Assembly (NCBI RefSeq): GCF_021018805.1
Contig: NC_086253.1
Span: 13,332,735 to 13,396,734, forward strand
From: Prinia subflava
Lineage: Eukaryota; Chordata; Aves; Passeriformes; Cisticolidae
DNA: 64,000 nucleotides
Direction: 5' to 3'
Within the stretch, counting starts at the first letter, position 1. Each line of letters begins with the position of its first letter. Made by a program: the position numbers and the translations under genes. Under the pieces are notes generated by a model. That model was given only the letters and a program-made list of their open reading frames with translations, did no database searches and had not been told where the DNA came from. Shown here piece after piece: positions 1-14,400 of the stretch.

Positions 1-1283
1 TCACAGCAAAATCCAGCTGTACTTCATGAGCTGCATGAGGTTGCATTTGTCTCCTTTATATGAAAAATAAAGGACTTGGTAAAAATTGAGGAACAGAGAA
101 AGAGAAGACAGTTTAATACTTAATAACTAACTGAGTATGTGGAAGTTCTGTACTCAGTCCTTTGGAGATCTTTTGGTCCTTAACTTTACATATAAAGCTT
201 ACTTTGCATCCAAGTGACTTTACATATTGAAGTGAAGATCAATATCTGTGGATAACAGCAAAGTAAACTGCAGCCATACGGGTTCCTGTGTGGTGCCACT
301 GGGATCATAAAGTCTCATTGTGCACCTTGGTTCTCAGCTAAGCTCCACCATTTCCCATCAGTCTTGAATTGGCTATCATCAGAATGCATGAGGTTGCTAA
401 GGAGGCATTATTCTTGCTCTCAGTAGGGTAATAGGTTGTTTTACAATTAATATTTAATGGGAGTGAGTTTGGAATCTCCAGGAAGTCATTAATAGTTGAT
501 CTGCTTTAAGGGGGGTTATTTGGGTTCATCCCATCTGCAGTAATTATAATACACATTAGCGTGTGGGCAGCAACCACTCAGCATACTGGGTCTTGAACCC
601 TGAGGGGAGCAAAATTCTGTCAGAATGAGGAACAGGTAATTCATATAAGATGGGAAAGTGCTTTCTAAGAATAAATATAGCGTATAAAATCATACCTAAA
701 GCTATTAATCTTTGTGTTTAAACTTAAAAAAAATTGAGAAAAAAAATCCTTTATTTAGACATGCCTTTATTGTTTTGTTCTGAAGTACAAATAGGGTACA
801 AATCTAAAGCCAAATTTGCTCACAGTGCAGATCATCAGACCTCAATGCAATTCCAAGAGCACTGGAGCAATATCACAAAAAAGCAATGAAAAATGAAAGC
901 AAATGAAAAAAAATATAAAAACCTTAGGTTTAAGTTATCAGTAGAGAATGTCAGTGGGTAATTTTTTCATAAAAACACAAATACCTCATTTATCCAAAAC
1001 CACATTTTTGATTGACTGCAGTTATTTGTGATGTTATGCCAAGTTTGGCAAATAGCTCCACCCCACCACGAATACTATTTCCTAAAAGGAAATAGATCAT
1101 TTTGGCAGTTTATAAACTAGGTATTTAGATTTTTTGTTTTGAAACAATCATTCTAAAACTAAATATATATCTATATCTATATCTTCAAAAGTTTATAAAT
1201 TTTTCTTTAGAAATTATTGAAGCTGAAATCTTGCAGTTAGGGTGGAATAATCAGCGTGGGGTTTGGGGTTTTTTGGGGTTTTC
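1..1283. other. Unique AT-rich sequence, no gene seen
   Basis: No open frame of useful length, splice-bounded exon or recognisable repeat is visible on either strand. A short TATATC-type run lies near 1165-1185. The sequence is ordinary low-GC vertebrate non-coding DNA. Confidence 0.6.
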
Positions 1284-1297
1284 TTTGTTTTGTTTTG

Positions 1298-1328
<31 letters not shown>
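1284..1328. repeat. (TTTTG)n microsatellite
   Basis: About nine tandem copies of TTTTG, preceded by a looser G/T-rich lead-in from about 1258. On the other strand it reads CAAAA. This is a common pentanucleotide repeat; no function is implied. Confidence 0.95.
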
Positions 1329-1329
<1 letters not shown>

Positions 1330-4300
1330 GACAGCTTATGGAGTTTTAGTTGCAATTTTTTCTAAGAATCTGAAAATTCAGGTATTCATAAAGCAAGTGT
1401 GGGATGACAAAACACTCTGAAGGACCAGCAAAAGTCTTCATTTCACCCTAGATACAGAAAAGCTTGAGATCTTACTGTTTACAATCCAGAGGATATTGGT
1501 ATTTGTGGGAGTGAAACCATAACATTTGAAACTTTGAGTTTCTACATGGAAAGTCTTTCAGAGTGATTCGGAGTTATTTAGAGGATGTGAACATAAAGCT
1601 GACTGTTTATAAAAGGCCCCAAACCTTTCCTGTCCTTTGCAGTGTTCTTAGCAAGCTTGGCTGCTACTGGGAGCACATGGTGCCATTGAATTTATTGTTC
1701 CTTATTGATCCAGGTTGTCTTGGTTTACTGCAAGTTTGGGAGCAAACATTTGAACGGAGTGTTTTTAGAAAGCAAATTTAAGCGGTCTTTCTTTTTCTAT
1801 TGGTTCAGTAAAGATTTTTTTTGAAGAAGAGTGGAAAAAAATGTTTATTTAACAAGCCATGTTCTCTAGCCCAAGTGTTGAATAGGCTATTTTTGAAATG
1901 AGTGCTACTGTCTGACTCAATTCTCTCAGGGATATCAAGCCTCAAAAGGACTTGCTTTTCAAGGTCCAAGATGGTGTTACGGGCTGTAGGGTGAGGTACA
2001 GGGTGGGTTTCTAACCACCCAATGGTGGCTTTTATTATTGTGAGGACCTAGTGCTTACCTTGGTGGGTTTGGGGCAATCACAATTACAATGTGATGTAAT
2101 CAATTTTCCAGGCTTCCTCATATTTATACCTGGACCACCACCTGCCATACCATAGGGGCTCCACTCACTCAGCCTGCTTGATGGCAGCACACATCTCACA
2201 GCCATGGATAACCTAAATGTCCATGGTTAAATTTACTCTTCGGTTTTGTGTCACTTATCGGTGGCATCTCTGCCTTGATGACCTGAGGCATCATGAGCCC
2301 ATTGAGCTAGGAACAACTGGGGAGGAGATTAAAGAGGGCCTTCTCCAAATCTCAGCAGCACAGATCAGAGGTTCTGGTACCAAACACAGATGTTCCCCTG
2401 ACAGGGAGAGAAGGTACACCCCACGAGGTGAGCTGTAGTTCTTCCTGTGTGGTTATGGGGAAAATATGGAGATTCTACTTTAGAATCTTAGTGACTGGCC
2501 TGTAGTCACCCTAGGACATAGGTAGACTCTGAGTACTGACCTCTTTTCATGCTAGCTCTGATCCTCAGCAAGGATAGGGAAGGCACTCTGTGCTTCAGTC
2601 ATCCTAAATTTTGTGTCAAAGTGATGTCCTTAATATTCTTGGCTTTTATAAATTTCAAGCTTGTTCTCCAAAGGAAATTAAAAGAATGAGACTCAAGGGG
2701 TAAGCTCCAAGGCTGGACCAACAGCTCTTAGAGCAGGGGACTGATCTCTGCTGGTCCCTTGTGGCTGGTTTCAGCTCTTGTTCCAACAGGATAGTGAAGA
2801 AAAGCTGGATTTCAGTAAAGAAATAAAGCCTTTAATCATCAAAAGAAACCAGTATTAAAAAACCAGAAGGCTAATCCTTTCTTTCTATTAGAATAGATGT
2901 AGACTCATCAAAAAACATAGTTCAAACTTATACCCAGAAAGCCAAATTATAAATTAATCTGATGGCAGTGATGCAGATTAAGAATTGATGGGTTTTTCAT
3001 GGCTTTTTAAAAAATCCTTTTAATATGTTTAGCCAGCTCTCAAGATCCCAGGATACTGCTTTCTTATTACTATATTAACTCTTGGTATATTGTTTTTGCA
3101 GCTTAAATTTCATTGTTACACCTTCACAACTTGGATCTGTGGAACTGGTCTCATATCACCACTAAGTTATGACAGCTTTGCTGTGTGCATTATTAATTAG
3201 CTTTGCCAGCATTTGTTGAGCTGCCTTTGTATATTGAAGATTGAAATAAGTGAAAATATACTACTATTGTTGCTGATAGAAATCGATCTTTGTGCTATGT
3301 AGTTTTTGAAGTCCTCCAGTTCTGAAGCTGTTTGTGTGCTCAAAGTGCACAAGAAACTGCAGGCTTTGGCTGAAGTTTCATCAGCATTACAAGAAAATCT
3401 GCTGACCTGTGCCAGTGTACAACACATGACAAGCTTTAGAAAATGTCAGGAACTACTGTGAACACATTTGATAAGAAATCAGTGAAACAAAAGAAATATT
3501 ACTATAGATAGTGTTAGTTAGTGCTGTGGTGTTATATTTAATTCATGCTTTTAGATGATCTCACTGCACCTGGTAAATATATCAAAAATTAAGTCTCTAA
3601 TTAAAAAAACTGGAATGTGATCCTGACTTCATTAAAACTGTGCATTTTCCTGTGTTTAGTCCTACCTGTAGATACTTGAAGTAAGGTTCTGATGCAGAGA
3701 CAAACTTCCACATTTGTAGCCTCTTTCAGTGTGATCTTGTAGAGTTTCAACAAAGGAAGAAGTGAAAATTGAGATGGCATTGATTGATGTTACATGATCT
3801 CCAAAGCACCTTTCCCATAAATTTGTGAGATTTATTTCTATGGCAGAGTTGCTTCAGTGCTAAAGGCAGGAATCTAAGGATTATGCATCTACAAGGATTC
3901 TTTAACCACTGTGCTCCTGCTTCTTCACCTCTTGGATCTTGTTTTATGTATACGGAGAAATGTTTTTGAAGAGAAGTGTTTTGCTTCTATTCAAAGATGA
4001 TAACCTTGGGATTGAACAGCTCCTCTGGGCTCCAGACAAAGGCAGGCAGCCCTGATTTCTTGTTTACTCTTCTCTAACTTGACATTAAGTCATAGATAGA
4101 CTCAGCAACAACACCCATTTGACAGGTTTTGTGCCAAAAAATTACTGTTTCTGAGGATTCTGAGCCTGGATATGATTCCTCAGGAGAACTCCACAGAGCG
4201 TGTCCACAGCACTGCCATCTCTCCAGGCTTCTCTGATACCCTTTTCAGGGACAGGGCAGGAAGAATCAGGCTAAGCAGCTCTTCAGGCAAGCAATTTTCT

Positions 4301-5202
4301 TGGCTGCAATACTGTGATCTGGGCGTGCAGTAAACTTTCATCCAGGCCAGAGACAGAGGGAATTTGGTCCAGGAGTTCTGTAGCTGGTGAGCTCAAATTT
4401 CCCTTTTTGGTTTCTGTGAGACTTTGGGCACCTAAAAAACTGATTTCTCAGGTCTCTCTGCTCTCAGTTTGCACTGCTGTCCCTCAGCCATCTTTCTCTG
4501 CCCTTCCAAGGACAGCCCATCACCAACCCTGTGTAGCTGAGTGTAAACAAACCTTCCTAAGTCATCATTTTGGATTTAGAATTCGTAGTGTCCTCCTAAA
4601 TCCTGTTTTATATTCTCATGTCTTTATTCAACTCTAAATCAAAAGAGGGTATATATCTCAGTCTTAAAGGTTAAAGAATCTGATTATCTCCCCTGACAGT
4701 GAACAGTGTCTTGAGGTGAAGTGCAAGTCATATTTGAGTGCCTCTTATTTAAGAAGGCAATCTTTCATTTGCCTTTGCTTTTCATGATTATTTAATAATT
4801 ATATGTCAATTTTTCCTCAGTTACACAGGACTAGAAATATCCCTTCAACAAGATAAAATGAGCAAAGAATTGAGGATTATGTGAAGTAGAGGCCAAATTC
4901 AGGAGGAACACTTTTTTCTAATATAAGACTGTCTAAGCCCTAATGGTCACTTAAAATCTAAGCATTGAAGCTTGTAAAATTTAATTTGTTCATAGGTCAG
5001 CAGTATGAAAACACGATCTCCACATTGGTAATGCAAGTTTTGCTGCCTGGGGAAAAGGCTTGTGACTTAGTTCTCATTTTTTGCAGCTTGTTGTATGGGA
5101 AGAGTGATTTTTGCAACATGATGTAATGTTATGGAAATAAATACTCTTGCATAAAAACCAATTATTCAGGGTAACAGACTGAGAACAGTTGCTAGCAATT
5201 GT
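1329..5202. other. Unique non-coding sequence with a possible decayed promoter or LTR
   Basis: No gene is supported; the open frames are all under about 110 codons and match no family I know. The stretch from about 1960 to 2450 is somewhat richer in GC. It holds a CCAAT box (2017-2022) and, about 110 bases on, a TATTTATA-like box (2129-2136). That order suits a decayed LTR or promoter, but I found no matching ends or target duplication. The rest shows nothing identifiable. Confidence 0.45.
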
Positions 5203-5996
5203 AATCACAGAATCATAAAATCATAGAATATGCTGTGCTGGAAGGGACCCACAAGAATCATCAAAGTTCAGCTCCTGCCCCTGAACATCACCATCTCCAG
5301 GAGTCCCACCGTGTGCCTGAGAATGTTGTCTGAACACTTCCTAAGCTCTGTCAGGCTTGGTGCTGTGACCACTGCTCTGGGAAGTCTGTTCCAGTGGCCA
5401 GCCACCCTCTGGGTGAAGAACCTTTTTCTAATGTCCAAACTGACACAACTTCAGGCCATTCCCTTGGGTCCTGTCTCTGGTCACTAAAGAGCAGAGATCA
5501 GTGCCTGCCCCTTCTTTTCCCCCCACTACAAAGTTGCAGACTGTGATGAGGTCTTCCCTTCAGTTTCTTCTTCTCCAGGGTACTGACTAAGTGCCCGCAG
5601 ACACTCTTCATACACCTTTCCCTCCAGACCCTTCACCATTCTCATGGCCCTCCTTTGGATGCTCTTTAATAGTTTAATGTCTTTTTATACTGTGGCACCC
5701 AAAACTGCCCTGGAGGTGAGGCCTCCCCAGCTCAGAGCAGAGCAGGACAATCCCCTCCCTGGCCCAGCTGGTGATGCTGTGCCTGATGTCCCCCAGGACA
5801 GAGGGGGCTGCCAGGGCACTGCTGACTGAAGTTCAACTTGTCATCAACCAGGACCCCCAGGTTCCTTTCTGCAGGGCTGCTCTCCAGCCGTTTGTTCTCC
5901 AGTCTTTATACACAACCAGAGTTGCCCCATCCCAAGTTCAGAATCTGGCACTAGTTAAACTTCATATGGTTGGTGATTTCCCATCTCTCTAATCCA
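5203..5996 (-). mobile_element. CR1 non-LTR retroposon, 5'-truncated, minus strand
   Basis: Read on the plus strand, the element opens with the reversed CR1 3' tail: CACAGAATCATAAAATCATAGAAT, a degenerate octamer repeat, followed by the reverse complement of the conserved GGTCCCTTCCA box. It continues through text characteristic of avian CR1, such as the stretch ending TCTTCTCCAGG and the CCTGGAGGTGAGGCCTCCCCAG box near 5710. About 0.8 kb is present, against about 4.5 kb for a full element, so it is the usual 5'-truncated copy. It contains only the end of the ORF2 region and the 3' UTR and cannot be autonomous. The 3' (left) end is clear; the 5' (right) end near 5996 is approximate. Confidence 0.93.
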
Positions 5997-8413
5997 TCAA
6001 GTTTTGTAGATGCGCAGGTGGGTATTTGCTCCATAACCTGCAGTTTTGTTTCATCCTTTGTTTTCCATGCTATTTTTCGTGGTAATGGAGCTCTTCATTA
6101 GTAGTTTATCCACTGTTATATAACGGCAAGGAAGAGCAAAATATGTAAGAATTTTACCAACAGAGAAATCCAGCATTCACTCAGTGCATTGGTTTTAATT
6201 TTCAGGTTTTGGGTTTCTTGTTTACATGGTTAAGTAAATTTGTCTCTCTGTGTTAGGGGCTGAATTTGCCTAGCTTGTACTTTAGATTTTATTTTTCTGT
6301 AAAAGCACCTTACAAGAGGATGAAGTGTATTTATTTTTCTCTCTCAGATATATCTGTGTCCATTTGTTTCAACCATCTCTCCAAAGAGATGCCAGAAGGC
6401 AAGTACAGCACCTTTCCTGATGTCTCAGGATGAGGAGGATGAGTTGATGGTGGGGTGATCTGTGCTGACTCAAGCAGGCTCCTGTGTATTGCTCCCTGCT
6501 GCTTTCCCTGGCTCTTGGTGCCCACTTACCTCAGAGGTTCTCAATGTGCAAAGGCAAAGAAAAGAGGAAGGTTTACATCAACCCTTTCCATTTTCCTCTG
6601 GAAATAAAATTCATGATACAGTGCTAGAATTACTGTTTTGTTTTTGTTCTCTTGTTTTTCATTTTTCTGTTTTTATCTTTATTTCTTGTTTTTAGGTGGA
6701 TGATAAAACTGGTTTATCTTAAATCAAGGATCTTCTGCCTCTTTACTCAGTGAGAAGAAGAAGGAGCCAATCCCAAGTGCAAAGGAATGGATATTTTTAT
6801 TGCCAACATCTGTAGTCATGGAAGTCATCCACTTCTCTTTTTACTCTGATTAATTAGGGGATATTTGGTTTTAGCTTTATTTTTGTTTATTGTCATTTTC
6901 CCTCTGTCACCAAGGCCCTATAAAGGTCAATAAACCCCAGTAAAGATCAATAAATTTTTTAGAAAATACTTTTTTTTCCATTTTTAAGAAACTGAAAACA
7001 TAAAAAGTTTCAGGTCCCACTGCAGAATGTTACAAACACTTGATATAAAGAAATGGGGGCAGACTTCAGGGAATTAATAACTAAATCTGCATCAATGCCA
7101 TTCACATAATTTGTAATGTAAGGATTTAGTGAAAACATAATGTATCTATTTGATGAGTGAAGAAATACTGGGCTGTGTTATATGACAGAATGAAAATATT
7201 TTGTACAAATGACCTCTGTACAGAACTTATGCAAGGAAATTCATAACACTTTAACCTGGCACTGTTTATCATACCCATAACACACCCATCCATGTGATCA
7301 TAGAGGCTGTTCCTACAGAATTAAAATATTATTGGTCTAGGGAGCAGTTTTGTTGTATTTTGACCACCTGAAGAATCAATAAGGGTTTCCATCACTGGAA
7401 TTACAAAGAATTCCAACAAGGTATGTGTACCAAAGATAGAAAATTGTAACAAAAATTAAATAGTAGACTGGAGAGAAAGGGAGAATATAGGGCTGTGAAA
7501 TGTTGTGCTGGCTTATTTTTAAGAGCTAACTGAACTCTCCAAGTGAAAAATAGACAGCAACAGTCTACCCAGCAGTAATAGTTACAATTATTACATGAAT
7601 AAATGGAAAATGAAAATAATGATTTGGTTTGGTTTGGTGAGGTTTTTTTAACTTTTGTTATTTTGTAATATGCTTTAATGCTATTGATGATATAATCTAT
7701 TTTTTCATTAGCAATTATATGAACTATCTGCTTGCAAATGTTACTGGTTTTGAAATATTCACCTGTGAACAAATGAGCCTGTATGCAGCAGGTTAAATGG
7801 AGTCTAGGACACAGTAAACATTCTTGTTTCTTTATATATCATACTCACAGCTGAAAAAATGGACAGAGGAATGAAAACACTTCTATTTGTTCAGGTAAAG
7901 ACAATATTATGCATGCAAGTGGTCTCCTTACTCTGAAAAACAGTCATGATGAGTTTCTTGATTTCCAAAATATTCAGGAGTAAAACATCAAAGAAATAAT
8001 ATGCTCCTAACATTAACACAGTTCACATTTCAAATCCTGCCCAGACTGCTTGGTTGTTTTGTTTGCTGTTACTGAATTCAAATTGTAATGTTTTCCATTG
8101 CTGTGAGAAATTTTTCCCTATTCAAATATTTTTCTCCAAATATGTTTCTCTAAACATCATTCTCAAGGTACTCAACATCTAATAATGAAGAAACTATGCT
8201 TGTTCTCTTTGGTCTCCTCTTTTGATGTGTTATGAGGGTAGGTTTTACTTTTATTGTGTTTTGTAGTTCTGTTGTCAAGACTGAGCTATGTGTTCAGTCA
8301 CTTAGTGAGGAGACTTTATAAATATATTTATTATTCTCCTCCAGATAATAGTTTGATTTGGGTCCTGTTCTCATTGTTTTTTGTATCCCTTGAAGAATAG
8401 AGAATTTAGGTTG

Positions 8414-8468
8414 TTCTTTTTCATGTTATTTGTTCTCCTTGTAGAACAAATAACAAACTGGAAAAGAA
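8414..8468. other. Strong imperfect hairpin (13-bp perfect inner stem)
   Basis: TGTTATTTGTTCT at 8424-8436 is exactly complementary to AGAACAAATAACA at 8443-8455, leaving a 6-nt loop (CCTTGT). Below an asymmetric internal loop of 1 and 4 nt, bases 8414-8422 pair with 8460-8468 (nine pairs, one of them a G-U wobble). The total is 22 pairs in about 55 nt. A perfect 13-bp stem with a short loop is unlikely by chance in 64 kb. The size is at the small end for a microRNA precursor. It could equally be a remnant of a small palindromic element. Function unknown. Confidence 0.6.
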
Positions 8469-11400
8469 ATGTACTAGTGTGTTCATTCCATAAATAAATA
8501 GAGAATCGGGTGAAACGGAACATTTTTTTTATTGTTTTTTCCAAAGATGAGACCAAGACATAAAAAGGAAAGTTAAATCAAATAATACTACTGAATATCA
8601 AATAAATACAATAAACATCAAATAAATCCACAGAACACCAGAAGATGAGAAGCCAATAGCTACAGTGCATGGTAGCATCATGGTATTGATGCAGAACATC
8701 ACAGAGGCAGTGGGGGGCTGTGACTAAGACATTCCCTTGCTTCCCTCCCCCACTATCCCTATGCCTATAAAAACACAATCTTTTCACTAACTGGTCTGGT
8801 TGTTACATGGTTACTGCAGCAAAGTACATTTAACTATTTTTTTGCATTTCGTGATCTCGGTGTTTCTTCTGGCCAGTGCATTACGTGTCTCCCTTCTGGT
8901 TCCTACACCACTGTGCTTGTCTCCTGTTCTTCTGCCTCGAGATTCACATCTGCACTGTGAACCCTCTTTCTGCCTGTGCTGCTGAACTGCTAGAGCAGAG
9001 AAATCATCAAGCTGCTTTTGACTGAGTCAGGTTAGGTGACACTGGATGTGAGTTGGGAACAGAGGTCATCTGCTGCTGTTATATCTGAGAGCAGAAACAC
9101 AGTGACAAGCAAAGCCTTAGCTGGTCCTTAATATTTGTTTTAAGTAGAACTCCATTTAGAGGAATATATGGCATTGGAATACATGTCATTTAGTTCAATG
9201 CAAATATCTATCACTTACTACACTTGGTGCATAAATGTATGCTACTACTCACCTGCTTCCCTGAATAAAGTGAATAAGGTGAATAAGTTGTATCCTCACC
9301 TGACTTTCTGCAGACTCAGCTTCCCACTTGCTCCTGTGGATTCTGTGACTTTTTCTACTCTGTCATTTGACTTCATGCTCTTCACCACCACAATCCACAC
9401 CAGCTCCACAAACACATTCAAGTCTAGAAAGGTTTCCCTTTTCTATGCTTTGTAATTTCACTGATGCTGCTTCTGATACCTAGAAAAGGTCAGTCATGGC
9501 CTCAACAAGGGTTTTTTTTTTTTTAAGATTTGCAAACTTAATCCTTTACAATTTTTCTATTTTTTTTTTTCTTACAACTAACACCACTCCCTTCTCATTT
9601 ATGTCAAAATAGGATGTCCTCTCTTGGCTTTTTCTGTTATTATAGTACAGGATTTTTGGCAGTAACGCTTTTCTTTTTCTACAAGTGTGACGCTGCATGA
9701 GAGCATTTAAGAAGCTTTGACTGAGTCAAAGTCAAAGTTTGGCAAACGGATATATTTTTAGAGAAAAAAGACACACACAGGCATTCTTCAGGATTATACT
9801 TAACTAAGGATTTTCTTAGTTCTTATGCAGACTTGAAAGGCTCATAAGCCATTACCATTTTTTTCTCAATTAGTTGAATAAATGGTATTATACCTCTCTA
9901 CAAAACTTTAATTTAAAGCTGTTCTATACAGACATAATATTATTCTTGTGTTAATTAAGAAACTTGCAGACTTACTGAGCTCATCCCATCTCACTGTTGC
10001 TGTGCCAACAGGTATTTTGTTTCATTTGGGGGTAAATTGCCTGCAAATGCTTTGTGGCACATGAAACATTTCTTTAGGAATGTCAGATCAACACATAGCC
10101 TTGTCATCAGAAATGCTATGAAGATGGCCAGCCATTGTGCACTCAGTTGTTATTAATTAAAAATCAAGCTTTTAAAATATCTCAAAACTCTCCAAAATTG
10201 CCAACGCTTTCAATTCCCATAAACTTATAGTGGAAATTTTTGCACTGATACTTTCTATCTTCTCAGAATTTTTATTGACTTTTTTTCTTATTGACAAGAG
10301 TGCATACTTTCCTACTATTTTTTACAAAAAGTATATAATTAAGTGCATGAGAATTCAAACAAAAATGGTAAAGGTAGCATATATAATATTGCCAAAAAAA
10401 TGACAACAGAAATTTTGTACACCTGAAAAAAAATCTGTATTGCATCACAGGGAAATAAAATTTTTCTTTTACTAGCAGAAGTATTTTCATCTGTAACTAA
10501 ATGAGAAAGAAAAATGTCATATAGTTTAAAGTTGAAATTTAACTGAACAAGGTTCTGAGTATTATTTGCAGTTGCCATTTCCACTAACATTTTATTGTTG
10601 AAAAATTATTATTCATCTACGAGACAAGGATGAAAAGAGCTGGTGATTATGTTTGTTGGCTGTTCCAAAAATTTGAAAAGGGAAATAATATTTCCTGAGT
10701 TTCTTGGTGAATATACCAAGCAGGATAAGATGTTTCCTGAGTAAAAAAGGATTTGTAGCCCATACTAGCAGGAGCTGATTCTGTGGTTTGTATAACTTAG
10801 AAGTAAAATTTCTGCTTTTCAGGCCATGCTCAGTTTTCCCAGAGAAAGTTCAATTGCTCCAGCACTCAGTTTTGTAAGTTCCCTGCCTCTGATGGCATGA
10901 AGCAGCACTTAATGGAACGTATTGGATGTATTGTTTTAGAATGATTATGTGTCCAACCTACCTGCCAAAATTCATTTTGAAGTCAAAATACCGGCTGAAT
11001 CAGCTTCAGAGCATTATTCTGTTGCTCTTTTTAGTTTTATACAACACTGACTTTCCTTTCTTCCTTTTTCTGTATTCTGTCTGCCCTGTTCCCACATGGT
11101 TTCTTAAATCTGTATTAATATCAGAGGATTAAAATATTACAACTAATTAAAATTATCCCTATTAGTGACAAAAGCAGTACACTACTGAATTAAAACCAGC
11201 AGTTTAATCCTTGGTTCAGTGGTGCAATGCACTCTCAAGTTTGCTCAGTGGCAGCTTTCCCTGGGGAGGAGGCAGTGGGGCTGAGGGAGGAGTTACCCTG
11301 CACTGCCTTGGGTCTTACAGACACAGAGGGGCACTGCAGGACCAGCCCAGGACCCAAAAAAGGCAAAGGGAACTCCATCCCTGGCTATGGGACATGCTAA

Positions 11401-14400
11401 ACTGCTGAACTGGAAACCATGGAGCAAAGCTTTTATGGTTTTGTCTTTCTGATCAACACATCTGTAACAGCTCTGGTATTTGGCATGGATTAAAAAACTC
11501 CTGCAAGCACACATGTAAATAAATAAAATGGCACAGGTGGTGTCATGCTAAGCAGGCCAAACTGATTGTGAAATGCATGCTCACACAAAGAGGAACATTG
11601 AACTATGCTTCAAAATTTGAGCAGAAGCAGATAGCTTCTGTTGGGGTTCACTGTATAAAAATATGATCTCAGATCTTTAAAAGTACTTAGGTCTTTTACT
11701 CAAATCTTATTCAATGGGTATTTGACACTTAAATACCACTGAAGACATGAGACATTATTAATATTTCCTTAATCACTCACAAAATCTTTAGCCTGTTTAG
11801 AGAAATAGTACCACCGAAAGTCCCTGTTCAGGTTCCTATGCCAGATCTAATGCCACCATAAAGCTTCAGAGGTTTTTAAAGTGTCTAAAAGCTTCAGCTG
11901 TTGAAGCCAAAATTACATTTTATGTGGTTCACAGACCAATACATCACTTTCTTTTTTCAGTTCTGTTATTTTCTGAATAACCCTTCTAAAGCACAATTAC
12001 ATTGGGAAGAATAAGATACAAGGCCAGTGGAGAGGTTATATATTGTAAATAAGAAGGATATGCTTTTTCTTTTAAGAAAAGTCTGTTATATTTTTAATAG
12101 TCTTTATCCATACAAGTTCAGCATAATCCATTTATTGTCTTCACATATGTATAACTGAGAACTCCTTTTCCTGCTCAATTTATGCTGAAGCCTGGGGAAA
12201 GACGCTGTCTTTGAAGCACCTGGAAGTTTACTGTTTTGTGACTTCTAAGCTCCAAACCACTCAGAAATGAAGTAGCAACTCATTACAAGCACTTGTCCCT
12301 TTTCTGTCTTATCTGAAGTTCCTATTCTCTTGAGTGACTTTAACAGCTTTAAATCAACATCATCTACTCAAGAGTTGGCAGTCTAGTACTTTTTTTCCAG
12401 ATCTCTCTTTTAATCTGATTCCGTGGAAAGCAGCAGGATATGCCAGCTCTACAATTTATCCTCAATAAAAGCAATCAAAGATGTTATTTTCTTGCTCTCT
12501 GAGCTCTACTTTATCTCATATTGTGGAATTTTCCTTCCCTGACTGGTAGCAGCAGCTCAGGCCAAAAGCTGTGAAAATGGCAGAGAATGATCACTCCTGG
12601 TGACACTCATTGAATGTGCTGACTGCACCTTCAGAGAAACAAAATACTTCTCTATGACAACAAATTTGGCCATCTAGCACCTGACATTTGGCAAAATCCT
12701 GAACATTTTGGTAGTGGATGAAATCTGTTTCTTTTACTTAAATGTCAGCTAAAGGAAAGTCCTCTAAGCCATAGCTTCACTGTAGCAAGCTGAATTTTTG
12801 ATTGTGATGGCAGCAGAGACTGTGCACAATTAGTAAATTAAAATACTTCTTCCTGCAACTGGCTGTCCTCCCTCTCTGTTATGGTTACTGCCCTCGAGAG
12901 CAGAGGCAGTAGGACAGAGCCTGGATTTGCACCTCATTGCTCCAGTTCATATCTCAGTGTGCTAGATTAATCCATTGATGAGGAGCTATAGAAGCCCCCG
13001 AAAACCACACTAACACAGTGGACTGGAGCTGTGATTCTGTCATACTGATACAGAAATAACAGAATTCTAGAGAAAAGGAAGAGCAAACAACTCCTCACTG
13101 AGGTCTTAGTCAGCTATGACTAGATTTGACATATTCCAGAAACTGCCTGTTCTGGGCATCACAAGTGGAAAGAGTTAGACTGCTGGCTGGGATTCACGAT
13201 TCTGAGCTGGCCTTGTGAAATTCCATCTGAACTGAGGATGCTTCAGCCAGCCAGAAAACTAGGAGGAAAGGCTGGAGGCAGAGAGAAATTTGTACTTCTG
13301 TTCCAGCTTTCAGTAGTTCAGAAAACTTCTAAGCTGGTGTTTATGAAAGACTGGCATTTACAGCCTGAAGGGCTTCAGTGCCTTCGCTGCCACTCTGTGT
13401 TTGGATGCTGTCTTCTAGTTCTCTTTGAAAATTCAGCTGAAAAGGAAGGTGTCACTTTCTGTCCACCTTTCCTTTAACAGAGGACTTTCAGAGGCAGTTC
13501 AAATTATCTTGCATATCCCAGAAGCTGTGCCTTCCTTTCCTGGTTTAAGACAAGAATTACAGAAGTTTTTCACTGCTCTTCTGTTGAAGTTGCACCACTG
13601 TGTACTAAGAAAAAAAGAAAGACTGAGAGGGCCAGAAAAAAGAGAGTAAACAACTGGGAGTGTAACTTACAGCCTCATGACACACAGCCTGGCCCAGGAA
13701 GAGGTCAGTTCAGATACTGCTTCTGTATTTTATTTGTAGATTCTTCAATGCCAAAATGTGTAAACAATCCTTGGGGCAGGGAGCAGAGCCGGGGGGAGGG
13801 ATCACATCAGATCACTGAAGAACCTCTCTGTTCCCTTTGCTTTCTGTTTCTGTGCTTCTGAGCCTTGTGCTCTTTCCACAGCCCTTAGGTCTGCATGGTT
13901 CTCTGTGTGCTGGAACCAGTGATGGCCTGAGTACAGCATGAGCCAAACAAAAGATATGAGACCAAGACAGTGTGCTCATGGGCTAACTTACTTCTTCCCA
14001 TCAGTGCACACTAAACCTTACTCTGGCTTCTGCATGACCTCAGCATTACTTGTATCTCCAAAGCTTTTCAGAACCCAAGGACTAGCTGCTATATCAAAAT
14101 CCTGTTGAGTAATGTGCTTCTAGTGTTAAGTCAAGGAGTTAAAAGAGTTAAAAGTAGCATAAAGTTTTCTTAGTAATTCAACTTCTTCTTGGATAAGTTT
14201 CTATTCAGAGATTGGCATAATTCTTGAGAACTTCCTCGTTGTGCATATGAACTGTGTGACCACTGTGTCTTCTGGGCCAGCAATTTGTGACACCAGAGGG
14301 CAATATCTTGCTTTCCATGTTAGGCATTCACCACAGAGACCACTGAGGCAGTGACAAAAGTGACAACCTGATAAATCAGAAAAAAACCCTCCCAATAACA

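Noticed and set aside
7401..7772. 123-codon minus-strand open frame
   Set aside because: AT-rich composition, no recognisable domain, no supporting splice or promoter context; length is within chance for this window.
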